Assembly (NCBI RefSeq): GCF_025770765.1 | Contig: NZ_JANZKY010000008.1 | Span: 124,001 to 188,000 of the forward strand | From: Propionivibrio soli | GTDB lineage: Bacteria > Pseudomonadota > Gammaproteobacteria > Burkholderiales > Rhodocyclaceae | DNA: 64,000 nt | Direction of reading: 5' to 3' | The notes under the pieces: model-generated | Databases searched by the model: none | Told to the model about the DNA's origin: nothing | The model's input: the letters and a program-made list of their open reading frames with translations, nothing else | Made by a program: the position numbers and the translations under genes | Shown: positions 18,362 to 27,371 of the stretch, piece after piece | Numbering within the stretch: the stretch's first letter is position 1 | How the letters are laid out: each line of letters begins with the position of its first letter

Positions 18362-19197
18362 AGGCTTACCTTTTCCCGCCCGTGATGCCGGTTGGCCGAC
18401 CACCACTGCAGCGCGTTGACCGCAAGCAGCATGACAAACGAAATCACGAGCATGACGAGCGCCAGTGCCGTCGCGCCGATGACGTCGTACTGTTCGAGCT
18501 TCGAGATGATGAGCAGCGGCGTGATCTCGGAGATCAGCGGCATGTTGCCGGCGATGAAGATGACCGAGCCGTACTCGCCGATCGCCCGCGAGAACGCCAG
18601 CGTGAACCCAGTGAGCAGCGCAGGAAAAACGCCGGGCAGCAATACACGAAGGAAGGTCTGCAAGCGCGAGGCCCCAAGCGATGCCGCCGCTTCTTCGATT
18701 TCCGGCTCAATATCTTCGATCACCGGCTGCAATGTGCGCACGACGAACGGCAAGCCAATGAAAGTCAGCGCAACGACGATACCGAGCGGCGTGAAGGCCA
18801 CCTTGAGGCCGAGCGGCTCAAGGAAACGCCCGAGCCAGCCATTGCCGGCATATAACGTCGCGAGGGTGATGCCGGCCACCGCCGTCGGCAGAGCGAACGG
18901 CAGATCGACGAGCGAATCGACGAGCCGTTTTCCCGGGAACGGATAGCGCACCAGTACCCAGGCGACGATCAACCCGAACACGGCATTGATCCCCGCCGCC
19001 AACAGCGAGGCGCCAAACGTGACGCGGTACGAAGCGAGTGCGCGTTCGCTGGTCGCCACATTCCACAGCTCGCCGGCACTTAGCGAACTTGCTTTGAAGG
19101 CGAGCCCGGAGAGCGGCAGCAACACAAGCAGCGACAAATAGACGAGCGTGATCCCGAGCGCGAGGCCGAAGCCGGGGAGGACGTGTTTGTTTTTCAT
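18358..19197 (-). CDS. cysT: Sulfate/thiosulfate ABC transporter, permease CysT
   Basis: First permease of the sulfate importer (CysT/CysU), with six predicted helices. The EAA loop begins IEEAAASLGASRLQ and continues FLRVLLPGV. From the ATG at 19197 (MKNKHVLPG) it has 279 residues, the normal length; the frame remains open upstream, but that extension is basic and unconserved. The 181-base gap to sbp holds a hairpin (GGGGTTG-CTAA-CAGCCCC, 19286-19303) with one G-T pair and no T-run. Confidence 0.93.
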   Translation of the reverse strand: MKNKHVLPGFGLALGITLVYLSLLVLLPLSGLAFKASSLSAGELWNVATSERALASYRVTFGASLLAAGINAVFGLIVAWVLVRYPFPGKRLVDSLVDLPFALPTAVAGITLATLYAGNGWLGRFLEPLGLKVAFTPLGIVVALTFIGLPFVVRTLQPVIEDIEPEIEEAAASLGASRLQTFLRVLLPGVFPALLTGFTLAFSRAIGEYGSVIFIAGNMPLISEITPLLIISKLEQYDVIGATALALVMLVISFVMLLAVNALQWWSANRHHGREKVSL

Positions 19198-19378
19198 CGT
19201 TATTGTTGGGCCAAATTTTCGGGCGCCGCGTTCCCCTTGCGGCCGCAGGTCCTGGTTGTTGGTCAATGTACTGACTTGCCGGAGCGGGGTTGCTAACAGC
19301 CCCGGCCCCGGATTGGTCGTCCCCGTATCGGTCGCCGATTCGCTCCGTTGGTACGCCGATGGCGGCAACTAATCGGGG

Positions 19379-20383
19379 TTACTTACTTTGATACACCTGG
19401 TCGAACGTGCCGCCGTCCTTGAAGTGCGCCGGGAAGGCCTTCGCCCAGCCACCGAACACCTCATCCACGGTAAAGGTCTTGATCGCCGGAAACTCCGCGG
19501 CATGCTTCTTCAAGACCTCCGGATCGCGCGGACGCAGGTAATTCTGCGCGGCATTCTCCTGCCCGTCCTTCGACCATAAGTAGTCCAGGTATTCTTGCGC
19601 CAGCTTGCGGGTGCCTTTCTTGTCGACCACTTTGTCCACGATGGCTACCGGGAACTCCGTCAGGATCGACAGTGACGGATACACGACGTCGAAGCTGCCC
19701 TTGCCGAATTCCTTGGCGATCAACTCCGCCTCGCTCTCGAAGGACACCAGCACGTCGCCGATGCCGCGTTGCATGAACGTCGTCGTCGCATCCCGTCCGC
19801 CGGCGGCGAAAAGCGGCGCGTTCTTGAGCAGCTTGCCGACGAACTCCTGCGCCGACTTATTGCTTCCTCCCGGCTGCTTGAGTGCGTAGCCCCATGCGGC
19901 GAGGTAGCTGTAGCGGCCGTTGCCGGTATTCTTGGGATGCGGCAGGATGACTTGCACGCCCGGTTTCACCAGATCGGACCAATCTTGCAAGGCCTTGGGA
20001 TTCCCCTTGCGCACGATGAATACCATCGTCGAGGTATAAGGGGAGGCGTTGTTGGGAAAGCGCTTGGCATAGTCCTTCGCCACCAACCCTTTCTCGGCAA
20101 GGAAATCGACGTCCGACGCCTGGTTCATCGTCACCACGTCGGCCTCCAGACCGTCGGCAACCGCGCGCACCTGCTTGCTCGAACCCGCGTGCGACTGCTT
20201 CAGTTCGACCGTCTCGCCGGTCTTGGCTTTCCAGTATTTCTGGAACAGCGGGTTGTAGTCTTTGTAGAAGTCGCGCGCCACGTCATAGGAAACGTTGAGC
20301 AAGGATGTTTGCGCAACGGCTGGAGCCGCGCCGACCAGAACGATCGCGGCGACGATAGCAATGCGGGATACCCAGCGGGGCAT
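19379..20383 (-). CDS. sbp: Periplasmic sulfate-binding protein
   Basis: Solute-binding protein for sulfate/thiosulfate import, 334 residues. A Sec signal peptide (about 1-24, ending AVAQ) precedes the mature TSLLNVSYDVARDFY, a characteristic Sbp/CysP start. SHAGSSKQVRAV, ILPHPKNTGNGRYSYLAAWG and the C-terminal YLDYLWSKDGQ are typical. It leads sbp-cysT-cysW-cysA. The upstream region is AT-rich, as expected for a CysB-activated promoter, but no site can be defined. Confidence 0.93.
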   Translation of the reverse strand: MPRWVSRIAIVAAIVLVGAAPAVAQTSLLNVSYDVARDFYKDYNPLFQKYWKAKTGETVELKQSHAGSSKQVRAVADGLEADVVTMNQASDVDFLAEKGLVAKDYAKRFPNNASPYTSTMVFIVRKGNPKALQDWSDLVKPGVQVILPHPKNTGNGRYSYLAAWGYALKQPGGSNKSAQEFVGKLLKNAPLFAAGGRDATTTFMQRGIGDVLVSFESEAELIAKEFGKGSFDVVYPSLSILTEFPVAIVDKVVDKKGTRKLAQEYLDYLWSKDGQENAAQNYLRPRDPEVLKKHAAEFPAIKTFTVDEVFGGWAKAFPAHFKDGGTFDQVYQSK

Positions 20384-20725
20384 GTTTTCACTCCTGTTTT
20401 TGCGAACGATTTGGACTATAAAGGCGCGATATAGAACCGCAAAGTCTGTTTATTTATTTATTTATTACATATCGTTATTTACTCACGTGCTTGCAAATCA
20501 GCGCAGCAAACGACGTGCTAGCGTGGTCATTGGAAAGCGGCCGATGCGAGGAACGTTCCACCACCACGCTGTTCAAACGCTGCCCCGAGCGGAGGGGAAA
20601 GACAGGGTTAATCTGCCACGCCATGGAGACGGTAAACTGAACGGCCCTGCCTGCCGCCAACCGTGGACGCCCCATAACTCTCGCCACCGCTCTCGTAGAT
20701 TGCACGCGCAAAAGAACCGCCGAAC
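20384..20725. other. Intergenic region between divergent sbp and yhcC-like genes
   Basis: No gene is seen in these 342 bases. The stretch 20449-20467 is a run of TTTA tetranucleotides in a strikingly AT-rich patch (20440-20485), the likely promoter region of the sulfate operon. The half towards the radical SAM gene is GC-rich and holds no recognisable -35/-10 pair. Confidence 0.5.
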
Positions 20726-21736
20726 ATGACCGATCTTGCCGAAAGCCTCGCCCCCTTCAGTGGATTGCGTTACCACTCGTATAACGAATGGGCCAAGCTC
20801 GCGCACGGCGGCCGCCTGCAAAAGGTGTCCATCGACGCCGGCTTCACCTGCCCTAACCGCGATGGCTCGCGTGGCGTCGGCGGGTGCACGTTCTGTAACA
20901 ATGAGGGATTTACACCAAGCTATCTGCGGCAACACCGCGACATAACCCAGCAGATCGACATCGGTGTCGAGTTCATGCGGCGGCGTTACCCGAGGACCAA
21001 GGCATTCCTGGCTTACTTTCAGAGTTATTCAAATACCTACGACGATCTCGAGGTTCTGAAGGAGCGCTACGCCGTCGCCCTTGCTCATCCCGCCATTGGG
21101 GGACTGGTGGTTGGCACGCGGCCGGACTGTCTGCCGGACGCCACCCTCGACTATCTCGCGGAACTGGCCCAAACCATGCCGGTGGAACTCGAGATCGGTA
21201 TCGAGTCATGCAGCGACGCGGTACTACGCGAATGCCTGCGCGGCCACGATTTTGCCTGTACCCAGGAGGCGATCAATCGCGCGGCACAACGCGGCCTGTT
21301 CATCACTGGCCACCTGCTGCTCGGGCTACCGCTGGAAACACAGGAAAGCCTGATCGAGGGTGCCAAGGCGCTCGCTCGCTTGCCTCTCGATGCTTTGAAG
21401 TTTCATCAGCTTCAGATCGTACGCGGCACTCGGCTCGCCAACCAGTATCGCGCGGCGCCGGAAAGCATCCCTTTGCTCGACCCGGACAGATATTTGAACG
21501 CCGTGGTCGATGTCCTGGAATACCTGCCGCCGCAGATCAAGATTCAGCGCCTCGGCAGCGAGGTTCCGCCGGCGGTGCTCGTTTCTCCCGATTGGGGAAT
21601 GCGGCAGCATGCCTTTCCCGCAAAGCTCGAAGAGCGCTTGAAGGTGCGGGATACATGGCAGAGTCGCCTTTTTGACGACGACGCAAATCAAGATGCTGCC
21701 AACCCCGCGCGGGAGGCTCGACGCGCCACGGGATAA
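20726..21736 (+). CDS. yhcC: Radical SAM protein of the YhcC/TIGR01212 family
   Basis: A 336-residue radical SAM enzyme of the conserved YhcC family, whose substrate is not established. The N-terminal part has FTCPNRDGSRGVGGC and GCTFCNNEGF; the cysteines form the family's C-x(n)-C-x2-C cluster-binding pattern. Further markers are FQSYSNTY, IGTRPDCL-like VVGTRPDCL, and ELEIGIESCSD. It resembles the Elp3-type radical SAM core without an acetyltransferase domain. It stands alone between the sulfate operon and the FHA gene. Confidence 0.85.
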   Translation: MTDLAESLAPFSGLRYHSYNEWAKLAHGGRLQKVSIDAGFTCPNRDGSRGVGGCTFCNNEGFTPSYLRQHRDITQQIDIGVEFMRRRYPRTKAFLAYFQSYSNTYDDLEVLKERYAVALAHPAIGGLVVGTRPDCLPDATLDYLAELAQTMPVELEIGIESCSDAVLRECLRGHDFACTQEAINRAAQRGLFITGHLLLGLPLETQESLIEGAKALARLPLDALKFHQLQIVRGTRLANQYRAAPESIPLLDPDRYLNAVVDVLEYLPPQIKIQRLGSEVPPAVLVSPDWGMRQHAFPAKLEERLKVRDTWQSRLFDDDANQDAANPAREARRATG

Positions 21737-21810
21737 CGGGTATCGTCATATCGCGGCGCACGCATTGAGCATGAAAACTGCGACCTCAGGCTTCAAGCGG
21801 AGCGGCGCGA

Positions 21811-22788
21811 ATGGATGGATCGCGAGTCAGCCATTCCGTACGTTCAAAACTCTGCCAACACTGCCAGAATATCGAAGACCAGAAGAATATCCGCAACGCC
21901 ATGAGCAGCCCACGCAGCCGGTATATTGTTCACGCTGAAGTACACCGCACGGAAAGCGACTCGACGCCCGTAGACGAGGCGAAAGCGGGTTATCCGCTGG
22001 AGCGGCGTCTGAACCGTCTGGAACGGGTTACGGCGGCCTTCCGCGGCCGCATTGAACTGCGCTTCGGAAATGGCGTCTTGAGCACGTTCGACACAGCCGA
22101 TGCCGCATTCCTCGGCGCTTGCGAGATGCAGCATCGCTGTGCGGTCCTACCCCAAGTCTCGGGTTACAAGTTGGCGTTACGCGTTGGCGTCCATCGCGGA
22201 CTCATTCGCCAACGTTCGCGCGATACCCTCGACAACGGCCGTGAGATCGCGTCCTTTCTGGCGATACTCGACGATGGGATCGCCATTTCGGATCTCACGC
22301 TCGCGGAGGTGAATACCGACTTGCGCAAGATCGCGCGGCCCATGCCCGAAGCCTCCGTGCTCGTCGGTGTGGCGGCTCACGCGGTTGACTGGCGCGCCGA
22401 GGTCGGGACGGTCGCCTATGGCGGCGAGTCGTTCTGGCCGAGCCATATGGAGCCTCCACCGGCGAGTCCGTACTTGGTGTTGCACCATGGTCTTAGGACT
22501 CTGGAGCTCAGCGAGGAAAACCCGACGTTGACGATCGGCCGGGACCCGAAGAGCGACCTGATCGTTAACGACAGTCACGTGTCCCGCAACCACTGCCGTA
22601 TCGAGCGTCACCCCGACCGGATCGTACTCACCGATTCGAGTACGAACGGCACCTGCGTCAAGCCGGACAACGGCGAGTCCTTCCTCGTCAAGAACAACTC
22701 GGTCGTCCTCAAAAGCAAGGGAATCCTGCTCTTCGGGCGCCCCTTCACCGGCGAACGCCGTGGCGGTGCCCGCTTCGAGACGCAGTAG
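21811..22788 (+). CDS. FHA-domain protein with a degenerate class III cyclase-like domain
   Basis: Residues about 40-200 follow the class III nucleotide cyclase layout (FGNGVLSTFDTADAAF, then LALRVGVHRGLI), but the metal-binding aspartates and catalytic residues are absent, so no cyclase activity is expected. The C-terminal FHA domain (about 225-310) is canonical: TIGRDPKSDLIVND, HVSRNHCRIE, STNGTCV. FHA domains bind phosphothreonine, which makes the Ser/Thr kinase at 8994-10280 a candidate partner. GGAG at 21795-21798 favours the ATG at 21811; homology alone would favour the ATG at 21901. Function unknown. Confidence 0.8.
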   Translation: MDGSRVSHSVRSKLCQHCQNIEDQKNIRNAMSSPRSRYIVHAEVHRTESDSTPVDEAKAGYPLERRLNRLERVTAAFRGRIELRFGNGVLSTFDTADAAFLGACEMQHRCAVLPQVSGYKLALRVGVHRGLIRQRSRDTLDNGREIASFLAILDDGIAISDLTLAEVNTDLRKIARPMPEASVLVGVAAHAVDWRAEVGTVAYGGESFWPSHMEPPPASPYLVLHHGLRTLELSEENPTLTIGRDPKSDLIVNDSHVSRNHCRIERHPDRIVLTDSSTNGTCVKPDNGESFLVKNNSVVLKSKGILLFGRPFTGERRGGARFETQ

Positions 22789-22890
22789 CATTCTCTACCC
22801 GCGGACACCAGGCAGAGATCGGAACTGACGGCGAGCGTCGAAAAGAAGCCCCGACCAAGGACCGGCCTGAATTGACGCCGCCGCATCGAC

Positions 22891-22918
22891 GGACGCCGGC
22901 GGTTACCGCACGGCGTCC
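22891..22918. terminator. Long hairpin between converging genes (uxaA and the FHA gene)
   Basis: GGACGCCG (22891-22898) pairs with CGGCGTCC (22911-22918), and inside it GCGG pairs with CCGC around a TAA loop with one bulged base, giving about 12 pairs. It begins 22 bases behind the uxaA stop. No T-run follows on either strand, so it is a transcription stop or an mRNA 3' stabiliser. Confidence 0.5.
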
Positions 22919-22939
22919 CGACAACCAGCGGCTAAAGGC

Positions 22940-24454
22940 TTACATCACCGCGCCCACCTGCCATGGCAGAAACTCGTCGTTGCCATAACCGAGTTCCTCA
23001 CTGCGCACCTTTTCGCCGGAAGCATGGCGGATGATCGCATCGAAAATACGCTGACTGATGACGGACATCGGCGTTCCAGTAATCAGATCGCCACAATTCA
23101 CGTCCATGTCGTCGCCCATGCGTTCGTACAGAGCATTGTTCGACGCCAGTTTGATCGTCGGTACGCCAGCACAGCCAAACGCGGAACCGCGCCCAGTGGT
23201 GAAGCAGATAATTTGCGCACCGCCGGCCGCCTGCCCCGTCGCCGACACCGGATCGTATCCCGGCGTGTCCATGAACACGAAGCCTTTCGCACCGACCTGT
23301 TCGGCAAACAGGTAGACGCCGTTCAACTGGCTGGTGCCGCTCTTGGCGACAGCGCCGAGCGATTTTTCCAGGATCGTCGTCAAGCCACCCGCCTTGTTGC
23401 CAACCGACGGGTTGTTGTCCATCTCCGCCCCCGTCCGGCTCGTGTAATCCTTCCACCACGCGATCCGGTCGATCAGCTTCTGCGCAATCTCCGGCGTCGC
23501 GGCACGGCGCGTCAGCAGATGCTCGGCGCCGTAGATTTCGGGCGTCTCCGAGAGGATCGTCGTCCCCCCTTGAGCAATAAGCATGTCCGAGGCTCCGCCG
23601 AGCGCCGGGTTGGCGGTGATGCCGGAATAACCATCCGAGCCGCCGCAATTGAGGCCGACGATCAGGCTGCTTACCGGCGCCTCTTCACGGCGATAGGCAT
23701 TCGCCTTGTCCAGCATGCCTTCGACGATGGCAATGCCCTTGCGGATCGCCGCCGTCGTGCCGCCTTCTTCCTGCATGACCAGGCGTTGCAGCATGCCTTC
23801 CTCGTGCTGGCCGACCATCTCGATCAGCGGCGCGATCTGGTTCTGTTCGCAGCCGAGACCGACGAAAAGCACGCCGGCGAAATTCGGGTGCTTGGCATAA
23901 CCAACGAGCGTGCGGCGCAAGATCTGCATCCCCTCGCCGGCCACGTTGATACCGCATCCGAGCGGGTGCGGGAGTGCGATAACACCGTCGACGTTCGGAT
24001 AAGCCGCCAGCCGCTCACGTGTGAAATGCCCGGCAATCGAGCGTGTCACCGTTGCCGAACAATTCACCGACGAGATGACCGCGATGTAGTTGCGCGTTCC
24101 CACCTTACCGTTCGGACGACGATACCCCTTGAATGTCGCGGGCTTGTCGACAAGTTTCGTCGGGTGCGCGTCCTGGCCAATGCCGTAGTCGCGCTCGAAC
24201 TCACCCATGCCGAGGTTGTGTGCATGCACGTGCTGGCCTGCCGCGATATCCGACTTGGCGAAGCCGATTACCTGGTTGTAGCGGCGAACGCGATCGCCCG
24301 CCTTGATGTCATGTGCGGCCATCTTGTGGCCGGACGGGATCAGATCGCGCACCGTGACGCGCTCGTTATCGATCGTCGTCCCGGGAATCAGTTGCTGGGC
24401 GGCGATCAACACATCGTCGTTGGCATGCAGGCGGATCACCGTGGGTTGGGTCAT
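22940..24454 (-). CDS. uxaA: Altronate dehydratase
   Basis: UxaA dehydrates D-altronate to 2-keto-3-deoxygluconate. The protein has 504 residues. The N-terminal SAF-like domain (about 10-95) with HANDDVLIAAQ and the GHKMA...AGDRV segments precedes the UxaA catalytic part with GTRNYIAVISSVNCSAT, HPLGCGIN, VGLNCGGSDGYSG and GRGSAFGC. GGAG lies 6 bases ahead of the ATG at 24454; an ATG at 24466 is also in frame. It is the last gene of the TRAP-dehydrogenase-uxaB-uxaA unit. Confidence 0.94.
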   Translation of the reverse strand: MTQPTVIRLHANDDVLIAAQQLIPGTTIDNERVTVRDLIPSGHKMAAHDIKAGDRVRRYNQVIGFAKSDIAAGQHVHAHNLGMGEFERDYGIGQDAHPTKLVDKPATFKGYRRPNGKVGTRNYIAVISSVNCSATVTRSIAGHFTRERLAAYPNVDGVIALPHPLGCGINVAGEGMQILRRTLVGYAKHPNFAGVLFVGLGCEQNQIAPLIEMVGQHEEGMLQRLVMQEEGGTTAAIRKGIAIVEGMLDKANAYRREEAPVSSLIVGLNCGGSDGYSGITANPALGGASDMLIAQGGTTILSETPEIYGAEHLLTRRAATPEIAQKLIDRIAWWKDYTSRTGAEMDNNPSVGNKAGGLTTILEKSLGAVAKSGTSQLNGVYLFAEQVGAKGFVFMDTPGYDPVSATGQAAGGAQIICFTTGRGSAFGCAGVPTIKLASNNALYERMGDDMDVNCGDLITGTPMSVISQRIFDAIIRHASGEKVRSEELGYGNDEFLPWQVGAVM

Positions 24455-24566
24455 GTTGGACTCCATCAAGAATCGATTCGTAAGCGGAGAAACACCGGGC
24501 ACGACGACAAACGGTGGTTATGAATCCACCTTGGCGTCACGCCCGTCTTGGCGAAAAGGCCGATGA

Positions 24567-26063
24567 TTACAGCTCACCCATAGCCGCTTTGACCCCGACG
24601 GCCTTGATACGTGCCAACGCGGAGGCCGTCTGCTCGGCCAGTCCTGGAACCTTCGTCAAATCCTCGCCCCACAGGCGCGTATCGGCAAGCAGCATCGTCG
24701 CGACCTTGGTCACGTCGGTTGTGCCGGACCACGCGGCATTCATGATCGTCAGAATGTCGGCGTTGTCCTTGATCGGATAGGCGCCCTTCTCCCGGGTTCC
24801 CTCGTAATCCCCATTAGCGGCCAGCTTGCCATGGTAGAAGTTGAGCAGAGCCGCCAGCGAGAACGATAGACCGGCCGGGGCCGTACCGTGCTTCGCGGCG
24901 AAATCCTTGACCGTCGGCAGTACGCGCACTTGCCACTTCGACACCGAGTTGAGCGCGATCGAAATCAGCTCGTGGCGGATGTGCGGGTTGGCGAAGCGCT
25001 CCATGATCGTCTCGGCATACGCTTTGCGCTCGGCGTCAGGCAGCGGGACGAAGGGGACGATCTCGTCGAACATGACTTTGTTCAGATACTTCGAAACGGT
25101 CGGGTCCTCGGTCATCTCGCGCACCGTATCCAGCCCGGCGCAATACGAGGCGAGCGAACTCGCCGTGTGCGCGCCGTTGAGGATGCGCACTTTGCGCGTG
25201 CGGTAGGGCTGCAGATCGTCCGTCCATACAACGTCCAGACCGGCTTTATGCAACGGCAGTTCTTCGGCAATCTTCGCCGGGCCTTCGATCACCCAGAGCA
25301 GGAACGGCTCGGCGGCGACCGTCAGCGGGTCCTTGTAGCCGAACTCGTCGTAAAGCGCTTCCGCCTCGGCGGCCGGGAAGCCAGGGACGATGCGGTCGAC
25401 CAGCGTGTTGCAGAAAACGTTGTGGTTCTTCACCCAGGCGATGAAATCGGCCGGCAGTTTCCACGCGTCGGCGAACTTCAGCACGTATTGCTTCAGCTTG
25501 GAGCCATTCGCTTCGATCAGTTCGCACGGCAGGAAAACGAGCCCCGATTCCGGCGAGCCGTTAAACGCTTTGAAGCGGGCCAACAAGAGCGCCGTCACCT
25601 TGGCCGGGAAATTCGCCGGGCACTTGCCCTCGACGAGGCTTTCCTCGACGTACGCGATGCCGGCCTCCGTCGTGTTGGAAACGACAAAGCGTAACGCCGG
25701 ATCGCGCATCGTCGCCAGCATCGTGTCCCATTCGGCATATGGATTGACCGTATTCTTGACGCAACTCACCAGCCGCTTCGACTGCACCTGCTGGCCATTC
25801 TGCACGCCACGCAGCAGCACCGTGAACAATTGGTCCTGCGCCTTCATCAACCCGGCGACGCCACGTTCAAGCGGCTGCACCATGGTTACTTCGCCGTTCA
25901 TGAGTCCGGCGCCATTGGCTACGTCCACCATCCAGTCGACGAACGCGCGCAGGAAATTGCCGTCACCGATCTGCAGGATGCGCGTCGGCTTCAGCGACGA
26001 CGGCGCCGCCGATTCGACGGCGAGTTGGCCTTCGGCAAGGCAGGCTCTATTCAGAGTTTTCAT
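24567..26063 (-). CDS. uxaB: Altronate oxidoreductase (tagaturonate reductase)
   Basis: UxaB is an NAD-dependent enzyme of the mannitol dehydrogenase family that interconverts D-tagaturonate and D-altronate. From the ATG at 26063 (498 aa) it shows LQIGDGNFLRAFVDWM, SNTTEAGI, PCELIEANG, the catalytic-lysine region in RKVRILNGAHTA, and VLPTVKDF. GGAGAGG 9 bases ahead fixes the start; an upstream in-frame start at 26135 lacks support. The 278-base gap to the dehydrogenase gene shows no feature I can support. uxaC (uronate isomerase) is absent from the window. Confidence 0.94.
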   Translation of the reverse strand: MKTLNRACLAEGQLAVESAAPSSLKPTRILQIGDGNFLRAFVDWMVDVANGAGLMNGEVTMVQPLERGVAGLMKAQDQLFTVLLRGVQNGQQVQSKRLVSCVKNTVNPYAEWDTMLATMRDPALRFVVSNTTEAGIAYVEESLVEGKCPANFPAKVTALLLARFKAFNGSPESGLVFLPCELIEANGSKLKQYVLKFADAWKLPADFIAWVKNHNVFCNTLVDRIVPGFPAAEAEALYDEFGYKDPLTVAAEPFLLWVIEGPAKIAEELPLHKAGLDVVWTDDLQPYRTRKVRILNGAHTASSLASYCAGLDTVREMTEDPTVSKYLNKVMFDEIVPFVPLPDAERKAYAETIMERFANPHIRHELISIALNSVSKWQVRVLPTVKDFAAKHGTAPAGLSFSLAALLNFYHGKLAANGDYEGTREKGAYPIKDNADILTIMNAAWSGTTDVTKVATMLLADTRLWGEDLTKVPGLAEQTASALARIKAVGVKAAMGEL

Positions 26064-26341
26064 TGAGACCTCTCCAAGGTTCTTGCTTGTAACAGAAAGG
26101 AAAAGGGCGCCAGTCGATCCGATCGGAGACCGCAACCCGAAAACCGACGCAGAAAGTGCGATGGCATCAGGCCGCGAATATCCTATTTGTCCGACCCCCT
26201 GTCCAATGCCTATTCAACATGCACATATGCAAGGCCCGCATGGCGGGAAATGATGCGCATGAAGCGTCGCCTCCCTCCCGCGAGCAGTCAGGAAGCGGGG
26301 TCACCCAAGGGCGACGCCCGGCACCTGCACTACGACGCTGC

Positions 26342-27355
26342 TCACAGAACGCACGTCACTTTCAGATACCGCTCCGGATGCGCCGCGATATCAGCCACCG
26401 TTGCCGGCGTCTCGTCGAGCGACACCGTCTTGGTCAGAAGCGCGGCCACGTTGACCTTGCCCTCGGCGATCAGCTGCAGGCTCTCCGGGAACTGCCCGAC
26501 GCTGTTGCGCGAACCGCGGACGGTGAGTTCTTTCTTGGTGAACAGTGCGGTCGGCAGCGGGATGTCGGCTTTCGGCCACCCCACCAACGATATGTGTCCA
26601 GCATAAGACACATAGTCGATCGCGCCACGAATCGCGCGCGCATCGCCCGACGCTTCGATCACCACTTCGGCCATGCGTCCCTGCGTGATGCTGTGAATCT
26701 CGGCGACGGCATCGCTCGACGTTGGGTTGATCGTATGCGCAACGCCAAGCGAACGCGCGAGTGCGAGACGCTCGTCGACCGGATCGACCACGATCGGTAT
26801 TGCCCCGAAGGTCAGCGCATATTGCGCCGCCAGGAGGCCGATCTGCCCGGCGCCGGTAACCACCACATGCTGCCCCGCTTTTGTCTCCGATTGCTTGATC
26901 GCATGCATGGCTATGACAAGCGGCTCGGCCATGGGTACGAGATTCCACGGAATACCAGCTGGCACTTTATGTACCAGGTGGCGGGGATGCGAGATGAACT
27001 CCGCCATACCACCTTCGATATGCACGCCACGCACCGTCAGGTTTTCGCAGCAATTGGTATGGCCAATCGAGCACGGATAGCATTTGCCGCAATAGACGTA
27101 TGGCTCGATGATGACGCGATCGCCCGGCATGAACTCCACCTCATCATCCGGCACTTCGACCACCTCGCCGGCTATTTCATGGCCGATGATCCGCGGATAG
27201 GACACGAGCGGATTGACGCCCTTGTACGCACCGATGTCAGACCCGCAGATCCCCGCGCTGCGAACCTTGATCAGTATCTGGTCTTTCTCGCGCTTCTGTT
27301 CCGGAATTTCCACCAGCGATATGTCGCCGGGCTGTTTCAAACAAACGGATTTCAT
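26342..27355 (-). CDS. Zinc-dependent medium-chain dehydrogenase, LgoD-like
   Basis: A 337-residue zinc alcohol dehydrogenase. Catalytic zinc ligands sit in GICGSD and GHE; the structural zinc site is CGKCYPCSIGHTNCC; the nucleotide site is VVTGAGQIGLLAAQ. The overall sequence and GSRN motif resemble L-galactonate 5-dehydrogenase (LgoD/YjjN) and related polyol dehydrogenases. LgoD makes D-tagaturonate, exactly the substrate of UxaB encoded next, which supports that activity; idonate or another sugar acid cannot be excluded. GGAG precedes the ATG. It lies 16 bases behind dctM. Confidence 0.8.
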   Translation of the reverse strand: MKSVCLKQPGDISLVEIPEQKREKDQILIKVRSAGICGSDIGAYKGVNPLVSYPRIIGHEIAGEVVEVPDDEVEFMPGDRVIIEPYVYCGKCYPCSIGHTNCCENLTVRGVHIEGGMAEFISHPRHLVHKVPAGIPWNLVPMAEPLVIAMHAIKQSETKAGQHVVVTGAGQIGLLAAQYALTFGAIPIVVDPVDERLALARSLGVAHTINPTSSDAVAEIHSITQGRMAEVVIEASGDARAIRGAIDYVSYAGHISLVGWPKADIPLPTALFTKKELTVRGSRNSVGQFPESLQLIAEGKVNVAALLTKTVSLDETPATVADIAAHPERYLKVTCVL

Positions 27356-27371
27356 GCTTTCTCCAGTTCAA

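Noticed and set aside
20449-20467. TTTA tandem repeat as a phase-variation tract
   Set aside because: Fewer than six units and located in an AT-rich promoter region; better read as promoter composition.
23024-24523. Long open frame on the plus strand opposite uxaA
   Set aside because: It mirrors the uxaA coding frame in high-GC DNA, its product is Arg-rich without any family features, and it has no start signals.
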